Below, piece by piece: positions 31,926-40,255 of a stretch of 40,523 nucleotides of DNA (the stretch's first letter is position 1; each line of letters opens with the position of its first letter). Location: IMG/VR virus record IMGVR_UViG_3300035698_022419, positions 1 through 40,523 of that record; one strand, 5' to 3'. The position numbers were made by a program, and so were the translations under genes. The DNA is from a virus. The notes under the pieces were generated by a model. The model was not told the origin of the DNA, ran no database searches, and worked only from the letters and a program-made list of their open reading frames with translations.

Positions 31926-32836
31926 GCGATGAACTGGTTACGATTGTGGTGTCCGCCGGCGGAGCGACGGAGAAGATGCTCAGGACGTGCCTGGACGCCT
32001 TGGGCAGGCATCAGGGATGCACCGCGTCAAAAGTGGTAGTGGTGGTTCCGAACTATCAGGGGGACCATAAGCTGGAAAAACTGTCCTATGCGAAAGGGGC
32101 AGCCTTTTGGCGCTTCGACGTAAGCAAGGACCATTTGTCAGGCAGTCGAGTTCATGCGGCGGTTCTTGACCAGGCCGTTCCTCATGTGGACACGCCCTAT
32201 CTGCTGACGCTGGATGCTGACTGTTTTCCGGTTGCGGATGACTGGCTGGACGCCCTTATGGCTCCGATTGGAGGAGGGGCTTCGGTGACGGGTATTCTCC
32301 ATCCCTACATTCCGCCGCCGCCGAGCATGAGCGTCACCAGCGTCGAGTACAGAATCCGTTCACAGCTGTGCGAGCGAAACACCCACGTGGCGTGCCAGCT
32401 GGTCGGGGTGAAGACGCTGACGAATCGACTACAGGTGGGATTCTCCGACGGCGACGACACCGGCCTGGCGATTCCTACGAAGGCCCGTGAAATGGGCATG
32501 AAGGTGTGCGGGCTGAAGTTGAGCGGATGCGCGTTCCCGTCCGACGCTCACCCGATGCTCGATTCGAATAGAGAGTTCTGCCTGCTGTTCGGCGACAAGG
32601 TCTATCACCATGGTGGAGGCTGCCGCGAGGAGCAGGACAAGGGGACTCCGGCTTCCATGTGGGAAAGGGTTCGCGAGAAGGTGCTGAGGTGGGGTGCCGA
32701 GTTCCTTCTTGAGGAGGGGAACGCCTACCGATACTCGTTCGAGAATGAGGAGGAGGTGGCGGACGAGATGGTCAAGGGTATCACCAGGGGCATGCAGATT
32801 TACCTGGAAACACATGACAGAGTATTTGAGGATTAG
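31922..32836 (+). CDS. GT2-like glycosyltransferase, tandem copy 2
   Basis: A 304-residue paralog of the preceding gene. It shares YLLTLDADCFPVADDWLDAL (DxD site), TGILHPYIPPPPS, VEYRIRSQLCERNTHVACQ and GFSDGDDTGLAIP in the same order. The N-terminus is more divergent (TIVVSAGGATEKMLRTCLDALGRHQG). The shared GDDTGL box lies where GT-A enzymes usually place a catalytic acidic pair. The two enzymes probably add related sugars or form a heteromer, which is inference. Confidence 0.78.
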   Translation: MSDELVTIVVSAGGATEKMLRTCLDALGRHQGCTASKVVVVVPNYQGDHKLEKLSYAKGAAFWRFDVSKDHLSGSRVHAAVLDQAVPHVDTPYLLTLDADCFPVADDWLDALMAPIGGGASVTGILHPYIPPPPSMSVTSVEYRIRSQLCERNTHVACQLVGVKTLTNRLQVGFSDGDDTGLAIPTKAREMGMKVCGLKLSGCAFPSDAHPMLDSNREFCLLFGDKVYHHGGGCREEQDKGTPASMWERVREKVLRWGAEFLLEEGNAYRYSFENEEEVADEMVKGITRGMQIYLETHDRVFED

Positions 32837-32839
32837 ACT

Positions 32840-33655
32840 ATGAAGGGAATCATCTTAGCCGGAGGAAAGGGGACGAGGATGCTGCCCCTGACGAAAGTGA
32901 CGTCAAAGCACTTGCTGCCGGTTGGTGGCAAGCCGATGCTTCAGCACTCCATCGACAAGATGGTGGAGGCTGGCATAACGGAAATCATGATAGTGACGGG
33001 AGGCGAGCATCTTGGTGCCATCGCTGAGTTCTGCGGTTCCGGAAAGGATTTCGGTTGTGAGTTCACGTATCGTGTGCAGGACGAGGCTGGAGGCATTGCC
33101 CAGGCGCTTGGTTTGGCGAACGGATTCATCCGAGAGGGTGAGCAGATGTGCGTCATCTTGGGTGACAACATCTTCAAGGACGACCTGAAGTTTGCCGTTG
33201 AGCAGAGCGAGCGTCATCTGGCACAGGCCATGGTAATGGTAAAGGAAGTACCAGACCCAAAGAGATTTGGAGTAGCTGAGGTTCGAGCCTGTGTTGACCC
33301 AGAAGTGTGGGTCAACGAGCAGAGGCACCATCATCCCCTGAAGAACATGACGGACCAAGCCAAGTGGTTCCACGAGAGTACGAAGTTCATGGTCATGGGC
33401 ATCGTCGAGAAGCCGTCGCTTCCCAAGACCAATTTTGCCGTCACTGGTATCTACTTCTATGGCTATGAGGTGTTCGACATCATCGACACATTGAAGCCGA
33501 GCCATCGTGGCGAGCTGGAAATCACCGACGTAAACAACGAGTATGTCAGACGCAGGAAGCTCACCTGTACGTTCTGGAAAGGCTGGTGGACTGATGCGGG
33601 TACTCCAAAGAGCTACCGAAAGGCTAATGAGCTGGTGGAGTGGACCACCGACTGA
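32840..33655 (+). CDS. rmlA: sugar-1-phosphate nucleotidyltransferase, RmlA type
   Basis: A 271-residue NTP-transferase making an activated sugar, most like dTDP-glucose pyrophosphorylase. The signature GIILAGGKGTRMLPLTKVTSKHLLPVGGKPM spans residues 3-33. CVILGDNIFKDD holds the metal-binding Asp, and IVEKPSLPKTNFAVTGIYFY and RGELEITDVNNEYV are standard later motifs. FWKGWWTDAGTPKSYRKAN closes the domain. Compared with bacterial RmlA (about 290), it has an inserted segment near ACVDPEVWVNEQRHHHP. Three bases separate it from the preceding gene. It would feed nucleotide sugar to the neighbouring glycosyltransferases. Confidence 0.9.
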   Translation: MKGIILAGGKGTRMLPLTKVTSKHLLPVGGKPMLQHSIDKMVEAGITEIMIVTGGEHLGAIAEFCGSGKDFGCEFTYRVQDEAGGIAQALGLANGFIREGEQMCVILGDNIFKDDLKFAVEQSERHLAQAMVMVKEVPDPKRFGVAEVRACVDPEVWVNEQRHHHPLKNMTDQAKWFHESTKFMVMGIVEKPSLPKTNFAVTGIYFYGYEVFDIIDTLKPSHRGELEITDVNNEYVRRRKLTCTFWKGWWTDAGTPKSYRKANELVEWTTD

Positions 33656-33911
33656 GAAGGTCTATCATCCTGACGGAAAGTTTGATAAGGACGCCATACT
33701 GAAAGAGATGGACCGCATAGAGCGGAAGGCGTATAAGCCATCTGTCATTGTGATGACGTCCGAGCAGAGAGATGACTGTATCAAGAGCGAGAACAGACTG
33801 AGGTTCAGTATTGGAGTGCCTGACGTCGAGAAGGGTGAAACGTTGTTTGGCCTTCCGATTGAGATTGCAGAGTGGCCCAAATGGTGCGTAGGAGTAGAGG
33901 AAGAATGGTAG
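33627..33911 (+). CDS. hypothetical small protein
   Basis: A 94-residue protein beginning MSWWSGPPTEKVYHPDG, with central charged helices (DKDAILKEMDRIERKAY) and a strand-rich end (GETLFGLPIEIAEWPKWCVG). I do not recognise a family. The GWS/WWSGPP start and small size recall phage proteins of unknown function. ATG 33627 has GAAAGG before it and overlaps the rmlA end by 29 bases; ATG 33594 in the same frame is an alternative start. Confidence 0.5.
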   Translation: MSWWSGPPTEKVYHPDGKFDKDAILKEMDRIERKAYKPSVIVMTSEQRDDCIKSENRLRFSIGVPDVEKGETLFGLPIEIAEWPKWCVGVEEEW

Positions 33912-34135
33912 GAAACGGACACACGGCATCATCGGGAGGCACATCTGCCACCATTGCGGTGAGCGGCACGACGACCTGCACTGCGTGCTGTTTGCCCTTT
34001 AGGAATGTTGACTCGTATCCCAATCCTGACTCGTATCCCAATCCTGACCGTCAAACGGGTCCATCTGGGCCTGATAAAAAGCCAAAGAGCGACCCGATAC
34101 CTCCGTGGCTCAAGCCGAAGATGGGGAGAGACTGA
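33905..34135 (+). CDS. small Pro/Gly/Thr-rich protein with a tandem repeat
   Basis: A 76-residue low-complexity protein. The N-terminal third is small and Thr/Ser-rich (TSATIAVSGTTTCTACC). The centre repeats SYPNPD twice (encoded by an 18-base tandem repeat), and the end is Pro/Lys-rich (DKKPKSDPIPPWLKPK). ATG 33905 overlaps the preceding stop, with GAGG five bases upstream. The stop shares one base with the next ATG. Such composition suggests a disordered or surface peptide; the function is unknown. Confidence 0.45.
   Translation: MVGNGHTASSGGTSATIAVSGTTTCTACCLPFRNVDSYPNPDSYPNPDRQTGPSGPDKKPKSDPIPPWLKPKMGRD
34010..34045 (+). repeat. 18-bp perfect tandem direct repeat
   Basis: GACTCGTATCCCAATCCT occurs twice without a gap (34010-34027 and 34028-34045), followed by a further GAC. 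It keeps the reading frame and encodes two SYPNPD units, so copy number could vary by slippage without breaking the gene. Confidence 0.9.
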
Positions 34136-34830
34136 TGAAGGGTGTCTCCATCTGCGTGTTGACCTACAATGTATTCTTCTACAACAGGCTGGCGCTTCAG
34201 AAGATTCGCGAGATGACGAGGTTGGTTGACTACGAGGTTCTGGTCTACGACAATGCGTCCACGGACGGCTCAGCTGATTGGCTGGACGCTCAGCCGGAGG
34301 TGACGCTGTACAGGGGAGAGAGCAACTCGATGCGGCACGGGGAGGCGTTGGACTTCCTGACCAGGAGGGCGAACTACCCGGTGTGCTGCTGCCTCTGCTC
34401 CGACGCCTTCCCCGTCAGTCCGGAATGGCTGACGCCGGCGATGTACTTGGATGACGAGGTCTACCTGTCCGGCGCCCTGCGGGATGGCAGTCGAATCAGC
34501 AGCTACGTCTGCCCGTCCTACCTGTTCGGCTGGACGGAATGGCTACGGAGGCGCACCTTCGTGGACAACTGGCCGCACTGGGACACCGGGGAGAGGCTTG
34601 GCAGGGCGTGCCAGGACGAGGGCCATGAGATGAGGACCTGGAAGCAGAACTACGTCGGAGTCGGAGAGGGGTTCAAGAGGAAGCCCTGCGACTACAACGG
34701 CTGGGTCTGGCACACGTGGTGGAGTGGACGCAAGCAGGCGGTCCCCGGGCTTGCCGGCGTAGAGTTTGAGGAGAACTACCACGAGCATTCGAAGAAGATG
34801 CTGCGGGAACGGTTTGAGCTGGAATACTAG
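34135..34830 (+). CDS. GT2 glycosyltransferase
   Basis: A 231-residue family 2 glycosyltransferase. GVSICVLTYNVFFYNRLALQKI is the opening strand and helix, VLVYDNASTDGSADWLD (about 38-54) the nucleotide-binding DNxSTDGS box, and CCLCSDAFPVSPEWLTPAM occupies the place of the DxD-loop. A later FKRKPCDYNGWVWHTWWSGRKQ segment carries acceptor-side His and Trp residues. The ATG at 34135 overlaps the previous stop by one base and follows GGGGAG. The frame from 34105 is rejected for lack of such a site. Confidence 0.82.
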   Translation: MKGVSICVLTYNVFFYNRLALQKIREMTRLVDYEVLVYDNASTDGSADWLDAQPEVTLYRGESNSMRHGEALDFLTRRANYPVCCCLCSDAFPVSPEWLTPAMYLDDEVYLSGALRDGSRISSYVCPSYLFGWTEWLRRRTFVDNWPHWDTGERLGRACQDEGHEMRTWKQNYVGVGEGFKRKPCDYNGWVWHTWWSGRKQAVPGLAGVEFEENYHEHSKKMLRERFELEY

Positions 34831-34840
34831 GAGATTTGAG

Positions 34841-35761
34841 ATGAAGTGCACGATACCATTCACGGAAGAGTCGGTTAGGAAGGAGATTTGCGGACGGACC
34901 CTGTGCTACGCCGACAAGGATACGGGAGACCATCGAGTGAGGAGGAAGACGGAGCTGGTCCTCTTCTCGGTCCCGGGTGAAAACGGCGTGAAGTGGAAGG
35001 TGGACGAGGGGCGGCTGTCGCTGCTGAGCGACAGGGAGTCGGTCACGAACGTCATCGACTCCGTCGAGATTGCGAACAACGTGGCCTTCCTGTCCGGAAA
35101 GGAGTGCGGGACCGGCAGGCGGTTCATCCTGTACGAGCGCTCATTCCTCGGCACTGATTTCCAGGTCGTCATCTCGTCCCATGTGGACTATGAGTCGATG
35201 ACCGTCAACAGGGCGGTCAGGTCGCTGCTGCGAGAGGGCGTCCCGGCTGAGCGTATAACCGTGGTGGTTGGCGGTTCGCCGGAGGACATGCCGATGGAGA
35301 CGACGGGGGCCGGATACCGCAGGTTGCAGGTGACGAGCAATCTCATGGGGTGCACTGGGCTCGCGCCGCTAATCGACGGCAGGGTCGACGTCCTTTCGAG
35401 CTACGCGCTCCTGATGCACGACACCTGCGAGGTGTCTCCGGGCTTTGGTGAGACGATAAAGAAGGTGGACGTGGGCCTTCCGTACGACCTCGTCGAGGGG
35501 ACGCTGGAGATTGGCCTGTGGTCGGGTTCCTTTTTGAAGCGCCTTGGCTCCGTCAATGGCCTTGGGGTGAATTCGACCCCGACCCACAAGCTGTTCTACC
35601 TGCTGAGCGACATCTGCAACCTGAGCTGCATGTGCGACGCCCCGAAGGAGCTCCGCTCCAGGGACGTGTACGGCACCGGCAACATCCGCAAGGTGACGGA
35701 GATTGCGGAGCTTGGGATAAGGAAGTACACGGGTGCAAAGGCGGTTGGAGGGAGGCCCTGA
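34841..35761 (+). CDS. hypothetical protein, possible divergent GT-A enzyme
   Basis: A 306-residue protein in the glycan block. The first 100 residues are a beta-rich domain of unknown type. From about residue 105 the pattern DFQVVISSHVDYESMTVNRAVRSLLREG, then ITVVVGG, YALLMHDTCEVSPGF and LEIGLWSGSFLKRLGS imitates the order of a GT-A fold: strand and helix, acidic loop, then acceptor region. No classical DxD is present, so the assignment is tentative. AGGAG at 34829-34833 precedes ATG 34841 by seven bases. Confidence 0.5.
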   Translation: MKCTIPFTEESVRKEICGRTLCYADKDTGDHRVRRKTELVLFSVPGENGVKWKVDEGRLSLLSDRESVTNVIDSVEIANNVAFLSGKECGTGRRFILYERSFLGTDFQVVISSHVDYESMTVNRAVRSLLREGVPAERITVVVGGSPEDMPMETTGAGYRRLQVTSNLMGCTGLAPLIDGRVDVLSSYALLMHDTCEVSPGFGETIKKVDVGLPYDLVEGTLEIGLWSGSFLKRLGSVNGLGVNSTPTHKLFYLLSDICNLSCMCDAPKELRSRDVYGTGNIRKVTEIAELGIRKYTGAKAVGGRP

Positions 35762-36496
35762 GTGGAGAGGGTCACGGTCGTCATCGCCAGCTACAACCAG
35801 CTGTCAACCCTTCCGCTGGCCATTCGGTCGATGGTGGTTCAGAAGGTTGCCCCTGAGAGGGTCATAGTGGCGGACGACGGCTCCTGCGACGGGACGAGGG
35901 AATGGCTTGACGCATCGCCGGACTGGCCGTTCCCGGTCTACTACGTCACCCACCGGCACAACGGATACGGGCTGACGGTCATCGAGAACCTTGCCGCCTC
36001 GTTCGTGGAGGAGGGGCGGATTCTGTTCACCAACGCCGACGTCGTCCATCATCCTGACTCGGTAGGCTCCCATGCTGGTGCGCGGAAGGGAGCCATCGCC
36101 GGCGGGAGGGTCTGTGAGATTGCCGCGCCGGCGTCGACGAGGGTCACGGTCCGGGACATAGACGACTTCAAGCGCTTGAGGTTCCTGTTCGACTGCAACC
36201 GGGGAGAGCTGAGCAACTACGAGTATATCATCAGGGACGCGGCGAACAACATCTACGGCATCTGGGGAGGGAATTTCTCCGTTGATATTGACGGCTTCAG
36301 GGAGGCGGGAGGCTTCAATGAGCGGTACCGTCAGCTGTACGGAGGAGAGGAGTCCGACCTTATTCAGAGGATGTTCAAGAATGGCGAGATGCCAGCCTGG
36401 GCGTATAATTCAACAGCCTATCATCTCGCCCATCCTCAGAGGGCCTATGGAGACATGGCTCTGGGCAATGTGAAATATAGAATGGAGTACCTGTAA
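35762..36496 (+). CDS. GT2 glycosyltransferase
   Basis: A 244-residue family 2 enzyme with textbook motifs: VTVVIASYNQLSTLPLAIRSM, VIVADDGSCDGTREWLD, LFTNADVVHHPD in the DxD position, and GGNFSVDIDGFREAGGFNERY followed by YGGEESDLIQRM, which is the conserved ED-type catalytic loop. The start is GTG 35762, with GGAGGGAGG upstream, one base after the preceding stop. A TATAAT with GGGCG in front lies near the 3' end at 36404-36409. The stop overlaps the next ATG. Confidence 0.86.
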   Translation: MERVTVVIASYNQLSTLPLAIRSMVVQKVAPERVIVADDGSCDGTREWLDASPDWPFPVYYVTHRHNGYGLTVIENLAASFVEEGRILFTNADVVHHPDSVGSHAGARKGAIAGGRVCEIAAPASTRVTVRDIDDFKRLRFLFDCNRGELSNYEYIIRDAANNIYGIWGGNFSVDIDGFREAGGFNERYRQLYGGEESDLIQRMFKNGEMPAWAYNSTAYHLAHPQRAYGDMALGNVKYRMEYL

Positions 36497-36924
36497 TGAA
36501 TACAGTCGTGGTCAAGGCGGACGATGGAATAGTGCTGCCGACGAGCAACGGTTTTGGAATCGCGGCCAGGAGCGTGTGGAAGCAGGCTGACGTCTGGCAC
36601 GCGGACACCGGGATTGAGATTTCCCTTCCGCCGTCGCTGACCCTGGAGATAGAGCCGTTTGACGGGGCCTTTGTTCTAGCCTGGTCGATATCCGGGCTCG
36701 TCACTCCGCCGCCTGAGGCGAGGAAGCTGCCGAGAGGAAGACTCGCGGTTGCGGTGTCCGGGACGGTGAAGCTGGGAGAGGATTTCGCGAAGGTGTGGAT
36801 TGTAGAAAGAGACCTGGCTACCGTGAGGTTCGTTCAGAGGGACGAGTCGGGTGCCAGGATGGTCAGAGGAGATGCGAAGATTGCGTTTGGCGTTAAGGAT
36901 AGAGAGCAGGAGCCTGGAGAGTGA
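36496..36924 (+). CDS. hypothetical beta-rich protein
   Basis: A 142-residue protein of alternating beta strands. DTGIEISLPPSLTLEIEPFDGAF and a later VSGTVKLGEDFAKVWIVER faintly recall the dUTPase fold (TG-x-x-x-x-IP ... P), but the catalytic motifs of that family are not seen, so I do not assign it. A GGGCG-TATAAT motif lies 92 bases upstream, inside the previous gene. It shares the last 53 bases with the next open frame. Confidence 0.5.
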   Translation: MNTVVVKADDGIVLPTSNGFGIAARSVWKQADVWHADTGIEISLPPSLTLEIEPFDGAFVLAWSISGLVTPPPEARKLPRGRLAVAVSGTVKLGEDFAKVWIVERDLATVRFVQRDESGARMVRGDAKIAFGVKDREQEPGE

Positions 36925-37609
36925 CCTCGTAGCCGGCGTCCTCGGTGACGTCGGAGACGTTGACGTTCTTAACCCGTGGGACGAGAGGAACTGCACTGAG
37001 AGGTACGACCTCGCGGTCTGTCTCGGGCCGGTGTCCTCCTGTCCGCGTGCCGACAGGATGGTGCTCCTTGTCATGGGTCCCACGCATGGACATCATGAGA
37101 TGGGGTGGGACGACGTCGTGGTGACGTCGCCAAGGGCGCGTTCCAGTGCGATGAGGCATTTTGGGCACGGGGTCCGGGTTCACCTCAACCCTCCCCCGCT
37201 GCTGGCGATGCAGGCTGGGCGCAGGAGGCTGATGGAGAGAAAGGTGGAGGGCTTATGCGCGTCGCCAAGTGGCCCGCACGAGAACTGGCCCGTCATCAGT
37301 ATGAGCCTGTGGTCTCTGCCGAATGAGGGAGAGGTGCCGTTCTCGGCAATGGAGTTCAACTCGCTGTGCCTGAACGGCGCCTACGGCATCTACAGGTACG
37401 CATTGGACGGATACGACATCCAGGTCCGCAGGCATCTGGCGCTGGGCTCGCCGGTGCTGGCACCGAGGGACGAGGAGGTCACAGGGGACCTGGCGGAGCT
37501 CTGCCTGGAGGATTTCGACGGACACAGCATCCCGGTTGACCCGGTTGAGGACAAGGTTTTAGTAGAGGACTACGTTGGTGCTCTTGAAGATATCGTAAGG
37601 AGGAAATGA
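36872..37609 (+). CDS. GT4-like glycosyltransferase, minimal GT-B
   Basis: About 245 residues. Short strands around RYDLAVCLGPVSS and DRMVLLVMGPTHGH look like a reduced N-terminal Rossmann domain. The C-terminal part has NGAYGIYRYALDGYDIQVRRHLALGSPVLAPRDEEVTGDLAEL, the usual nucleotide-sugar end of GT4 enzymes (a-x-G-x-P-V-l-a). It is smaller than normal GT4 enzymes (350-400). The start is uncertain: ATG 36872 directly abuts AGAGGAG (36865-36871), while TTG 36881 has better spacing. It overlaps the previous gene. Confidence 0.55.
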   Translation: MRRLRLALRIESRSLESDLVAGVLGDVGDVDVLNPWDERNCTERYDLAVCLGPVSSCPRADRMVLLVMGPTHGHHEMGWDDVVVTSPRARSSAMRHFGHGVRVHLNPPPLLAMQAGRRRLMERKVEGLCASPSGPHENWPVISMSLWSLPNEGEVPFSAMEFNSLCLNGAYGIYRYALDGYDIQVRRHLALGSPVLAPRDEEVTGDLAELCLEDFDGHSIPVDPVEDKVLVEDYVGALEDIVRRK

Positions 37610-38856
37610 TGGCGGAGGCGTTGCCTGTTGTTTGCGTGTTCGGGGTAATGGGGATTAACCTTCAGTCGGCGCGGCCGGTGCCTCACTTTGAGACGTCGAA
37701 GCTGGACTGCCGGTGCTACCTGACGGATGACGACTTTAACGAGATACTGGCGAGGGACCGCCCCTCCGTCCTGGTGTCGTTTGGAAAGTCTGAGGACTTT
37801 CCCAATCTGCTGGGCGCTCCGTGGGAGGTTCGCAAGCGGTGGTTGAACTTTGACAGCACGGACAACCTGGACGAGGTCGGGGTGAAGGCGTTCCAGTGCT
37901 ACCTCTACAACGCCACTGAGAAGAGAGACTCCGTCCCGCTGGTGACGGTGTTCACGCCGGCCTACAAGACCGGTGAGAAGGTCATGAGGCCGTACGACTC
38001 GCTCAGGAACCAGACGCACTCCAATTGGGAGTGGGTCATCGTCGACGACAGCGACGACGACGGGGAGACCTTCAAGATGCTGTCGGGGCTGGCGGACCGG
38101 GACCCTCGGGTCAGGCTCTACAAGGAGCACCGGCACTCCGGCTGCATAGGGAGGCTGAAGAAGACCGCGTGCCTCCTCGGAATGGGGGAGTACCTCGTCG
38201 AGCTGGACCATGACGACGAGCTGACGCCGGACGCCCTGGAGCTCGTGGTCCGAGCCTACCAGGAGCATCCCGAGTGCGGGTTCGTGTACACCGACTTCGC
38301 CGAGTGCTTCGAGGATGGAAGCCCGGTGGCCTACGGGAAGAACAGGGAGCTCGAGCCACCATTCACGGACTGGGGACATGGCTACGGAAGCTACAGGGAC
38401 GAGGTCCACGGCGGCCAGACCTACTACGTGGCGAACAGTCCGAACATCAATCCAAAGACCATCCGCCACATCGTCGCGGCGCCGAATCATATCAGGTCAT
38501 GGCGCAAGTCGACGTACTTGGAGATTGGCGGGCACGGGAACACCATTCACGTGGCGGACGACTATGAGATTATGGTGAGGACGTTTCTTGCGACCCGCAT
38601 GTGCCGGGTGCCGAGGATGTGCTACGTGCAGTATCGCAACTTCGGCGTGGGGAACACCCACAGGGAACGCAATCAGGAGATTCAGAGGCTCGTCCGGTAC
38701 TTCAGCCAGCTGTACGACCAGCGCATCCATGAGCGGTTCCTGGAGCTGGGCGTCGACGACTTCGTCTGGCAGGAGGGGAAATGCACCTTCCGGGAAATGG
38801 GTCAGATTGTGAATCAACCAGAAGAAGACCATTGCACCATAACCATGGAGGTTTGA
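37609..38856 (+). CDS. GT2 glycosyltransferase with N-terminal extension
   Basis: A 415-residue protein. About 110 N-terminal residues of unknown fold (including PSVLVSFGKSEDFPNLL) precede a GT2 domain: PLVTVFTPAYKTGEKVMRPYDSLRNQ, WEWVIVDDSDDDGETFKML and LVELDHDDELTPDALELVV, where DHDD is the metal site. HVADDYEIMVRTFL supplies the later acidic catalytic pair, and an RNFGVGNTHRERNQEIQ helix follows. ATG 37609 is preferred over 37606 because AAGGAGG at 37597-37603 leaves five bases rather than two. Confidence 0.85.
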   Translation: MAEALPVVCVFGVMGINLQSARPVPHFETSKLDCRCYLTDDDFNEILARDRPSVLVSFGKSEDFPNLLGAPWEVRKRWLNFDSTDNLDEVGVKAFQCYLYNATEKRDSVPLVTVFTPAYKTGEKVMRPYDSLRNQTHSNWEWVIVDDSDDDGETFKMLSGLADRDPRVRLYKEHRHSGCIGRLKKTACLLGMGEYLVELDHDDELTPDALELVVRAYQEHPECGFVYTDFAECFEDGSPVAYGKNRELEPPFTDWGHGYGSYRDEVHGGQTYYVANSPNINPKTIRHIVAAPNHIRSWRKSTYLEIGGHGNTIHVADDYEIMVRTFLATRMCRVPRMCYVQYRNFGVGNTHRERNQEIQRLVRYFSQLYDQRIHERFLELGVDDFVWQEGKCTFREMGQIVNQPEEDHCTITMEV

Positions 38857-38857
38857 A

Positions 38858-39544
38858 ATGGCGTATGCAGTAGCGACGGGTTGGTGGTGCGACGGCACCA
38901 AGAAGCGTGGCAGCGTGACCTATGAGAGAGACTATGCCATGGAGCAGATGACGGGGGAGTTCTTCCTGGAATGGGTGCGCCGCATTCGCAAGGAGCTGCT
39001 TCCGGCGAAGGTGCTGGTCGTCGATTCGGACAGTCCGATTCAGCCGGTAATGGACACCGGCTGCGAGATTATCCACTTGACGGAAAACTTCTTGCACGCG
39101 TGTCATTGCAAGACGAAGTACTGCGGCTGGACCAGGGCGTTCCTGACGGGCGCGTTCTACGCCTTGATGAACGACATGGACTACGTCTTCATCGAGCAGG
39201 ATGTCCTCTTCAAGGGAGACATCGTGCAGGCTGCCTACGACCACATCGAGTTCAGCGACGCCGAGTACACGCACGGCATCTGGAGCCACAAGTACGGCGT
39301 CGAGCAGAGCTTCGTGCTGATACTGAACAAGGCCATCCTCAAGTTCATCAACCACTACACGGACATACCGGAATCCGACAAGGAGATGGTGCCGGAGGAG
39401 AAGTTCAGCAAGATAACCGGCAAAATGGCCTTCTCGGCGCTGCCCTTCGGATACGGCAGGGAGAGGCCCGTGAACTTCGACGACGACGTATTCTACGTCC
39501 AGCAGCTGTCGCCGGAGGAGTTGGAGAAGATGAGGGCGCTATGA
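38858..39544 (+). CDS. probable divergent glycosyltransferase
   Basis: A 228-residue protein. VLVVDSDSPIQPVMDTGCEIIHL and WTRAFLTGAFYALMNDMDYVFIEQDVLFKGDIV follow the strand-helix-acidic loop order of GT-A enzymes that read a remote acceptor, with E-Q-D in the place of DxD. IWSHKYGVEQSFVLILNKAILKFINHY resembles the following acceptor part. Cys and His are clustered (HACHCKTKYCGW). GGAGG at 38846-38850 precedes the ATG. It lies between clear glycosyltransferases, which supports the reading, but family membership is not certain. Confidence 0.55.
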   Translation: MAYAVATGWWCDGTKKRGSVTYERDYAMEQMTGEFFLEWVRRIRKELLPAKVLVVDSDSPIQPVMDTGCEIIHLTENFLHACHCKTKYCGWTRAFLTGAFYALMNDMDYVFIEQDVLFKGDIVQAAYDHIEFSDAEYTHGIWSHKYGVEQSFVLILNKAILKFINHYTDIPESDKEMVPEEKFSKITGKMAFSALPFGYGRERPVNFDDDVFYVQQLSPEELEKMRAL

Positions 39545-39729
39545 GTGAGCGAACGAGGGCCCTGGTCATGATAACGGCGCTCATGCTGTTGGTCAGTGGC
39601 CAGATGGCCTGGTGCCTCTGGGTCCGGAGCGGGGCCTTCGTCTCCGTCTCGTTCTTCCTGGCCTATAACCTTGTGACGGTCTATGTCTGGTTGCCATGGA
39701 GCGTCCGAAAGAGAATTCACAGGTGGTGA
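39541..39729 (+). CDS. small two-helix membrane protein
   Basis: A 62-residue protein whose ATG overlaps the previous stop (ATGA at 39541-39544). Two hydrophobic segments are visible: ALVMITALMLLVSGQMAWCL and VSVSFFLAYNLVTVYVWL, followed by a basic tail (RKRIHRW). It is most likely an inner-membrane protein. It could anchor the glycan enzymes, or be unrelated. Only one base separates its stop from the next ATG, so the gene fills the gap exactly. Confidence 0.65.
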   Translation: MSERTRALVMITALMLLVSGQMAWCLWVRSGAFVSVSFFLAYNLVTVYVWLPWSVRKRIHRW

Positions 39730-39730
39730 C

Positions 39731-40255
39731 ATGAATGTGCAGTTCGGCTGCGGGGAGAACAGGCTCCCCGATTGGAGCAACTACAACGACGAGGTCGACA
39801 TAGCCAAGCCGTTGCCGTTCGACGACGGACGCGTCAACCACATCCTCATCGAGCACTGCCTGGAGCACGTGTCGCCGAACGAGGCGATGCTGTTCCTGGA
39901 GGAGGCCCGGAGGATACTGGTCCCCGGTGGCGTCATAAGGGTGGTGGTCCCGTCGGTTTCCAGGGTGTTCAATCTGGCGACCGATGAGTACTGCGCCTTC
40001 GTGAAGTCGAAGCGGTGGGGCGACGGAACCAGGGTGTCGACGGTCCGGGCCATCATGATGGAGCACGGGCACAGGAGCTGGTGGACGGCGCAGGTTCTGG
40101 AGGTGGCGATGACCGTCGCGGGGTTCGCGACGGAGCGCAGCTGGCTCGGGGAGTCCCGGCACGCGGCCCTCGTCGGGGTGGACGGACACCCGAACATCAT
40201 AGGCAAGGAGTTCGCCAAGCTGGAGTCGGTCGTGGTGGAGGGGGTGAGGTCATGA
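39731..40255 (+). CDS. SAM-dependent methyltransferase
   Basis: A 174-residue class I methyltransferase. QFGCGENRLPDWSNYN is the SAM-binding motif I, in the variant used by glycan-cluster methyltransferases. LPFDDGRVNHILIEHCLEHVSPNEAMLFLEEARRILVPGGVIRVVVPSV covers motifs II to IV and the 'f.HvleHv' box. The size is near the minimum for the fold. It probably methylates a sugar made by the neighbouring enzymes. ATG 39731 comes directly after the membrane protein stop, with GGTGG upstream; its stop overlaps the next ATG. Confidence 0.78.
   Translation: MNVQFGCGENRLPDWSNYNDEVDIAKPLPFDDGRVNHILIEHCLEHVSPNEAMLFLEEARRILVPGGVIRVVVPSVSRVFNLATDEYCAFVKSKRWGDGTRVSTVRAIMMEHGHRSWWTAQVLEVAMTVAGFATERSWLGESRHAALVGVDGHPNIIGKEFAKLESVVVEGVRS

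Noticed and set aside
33543-33626. Longer N-terminus for the small gene after rmlA
   Set aside because: It would overlap rmlA extensively and has no ribosome binding site; the ATG at 33627 has GAAAGG upstream.
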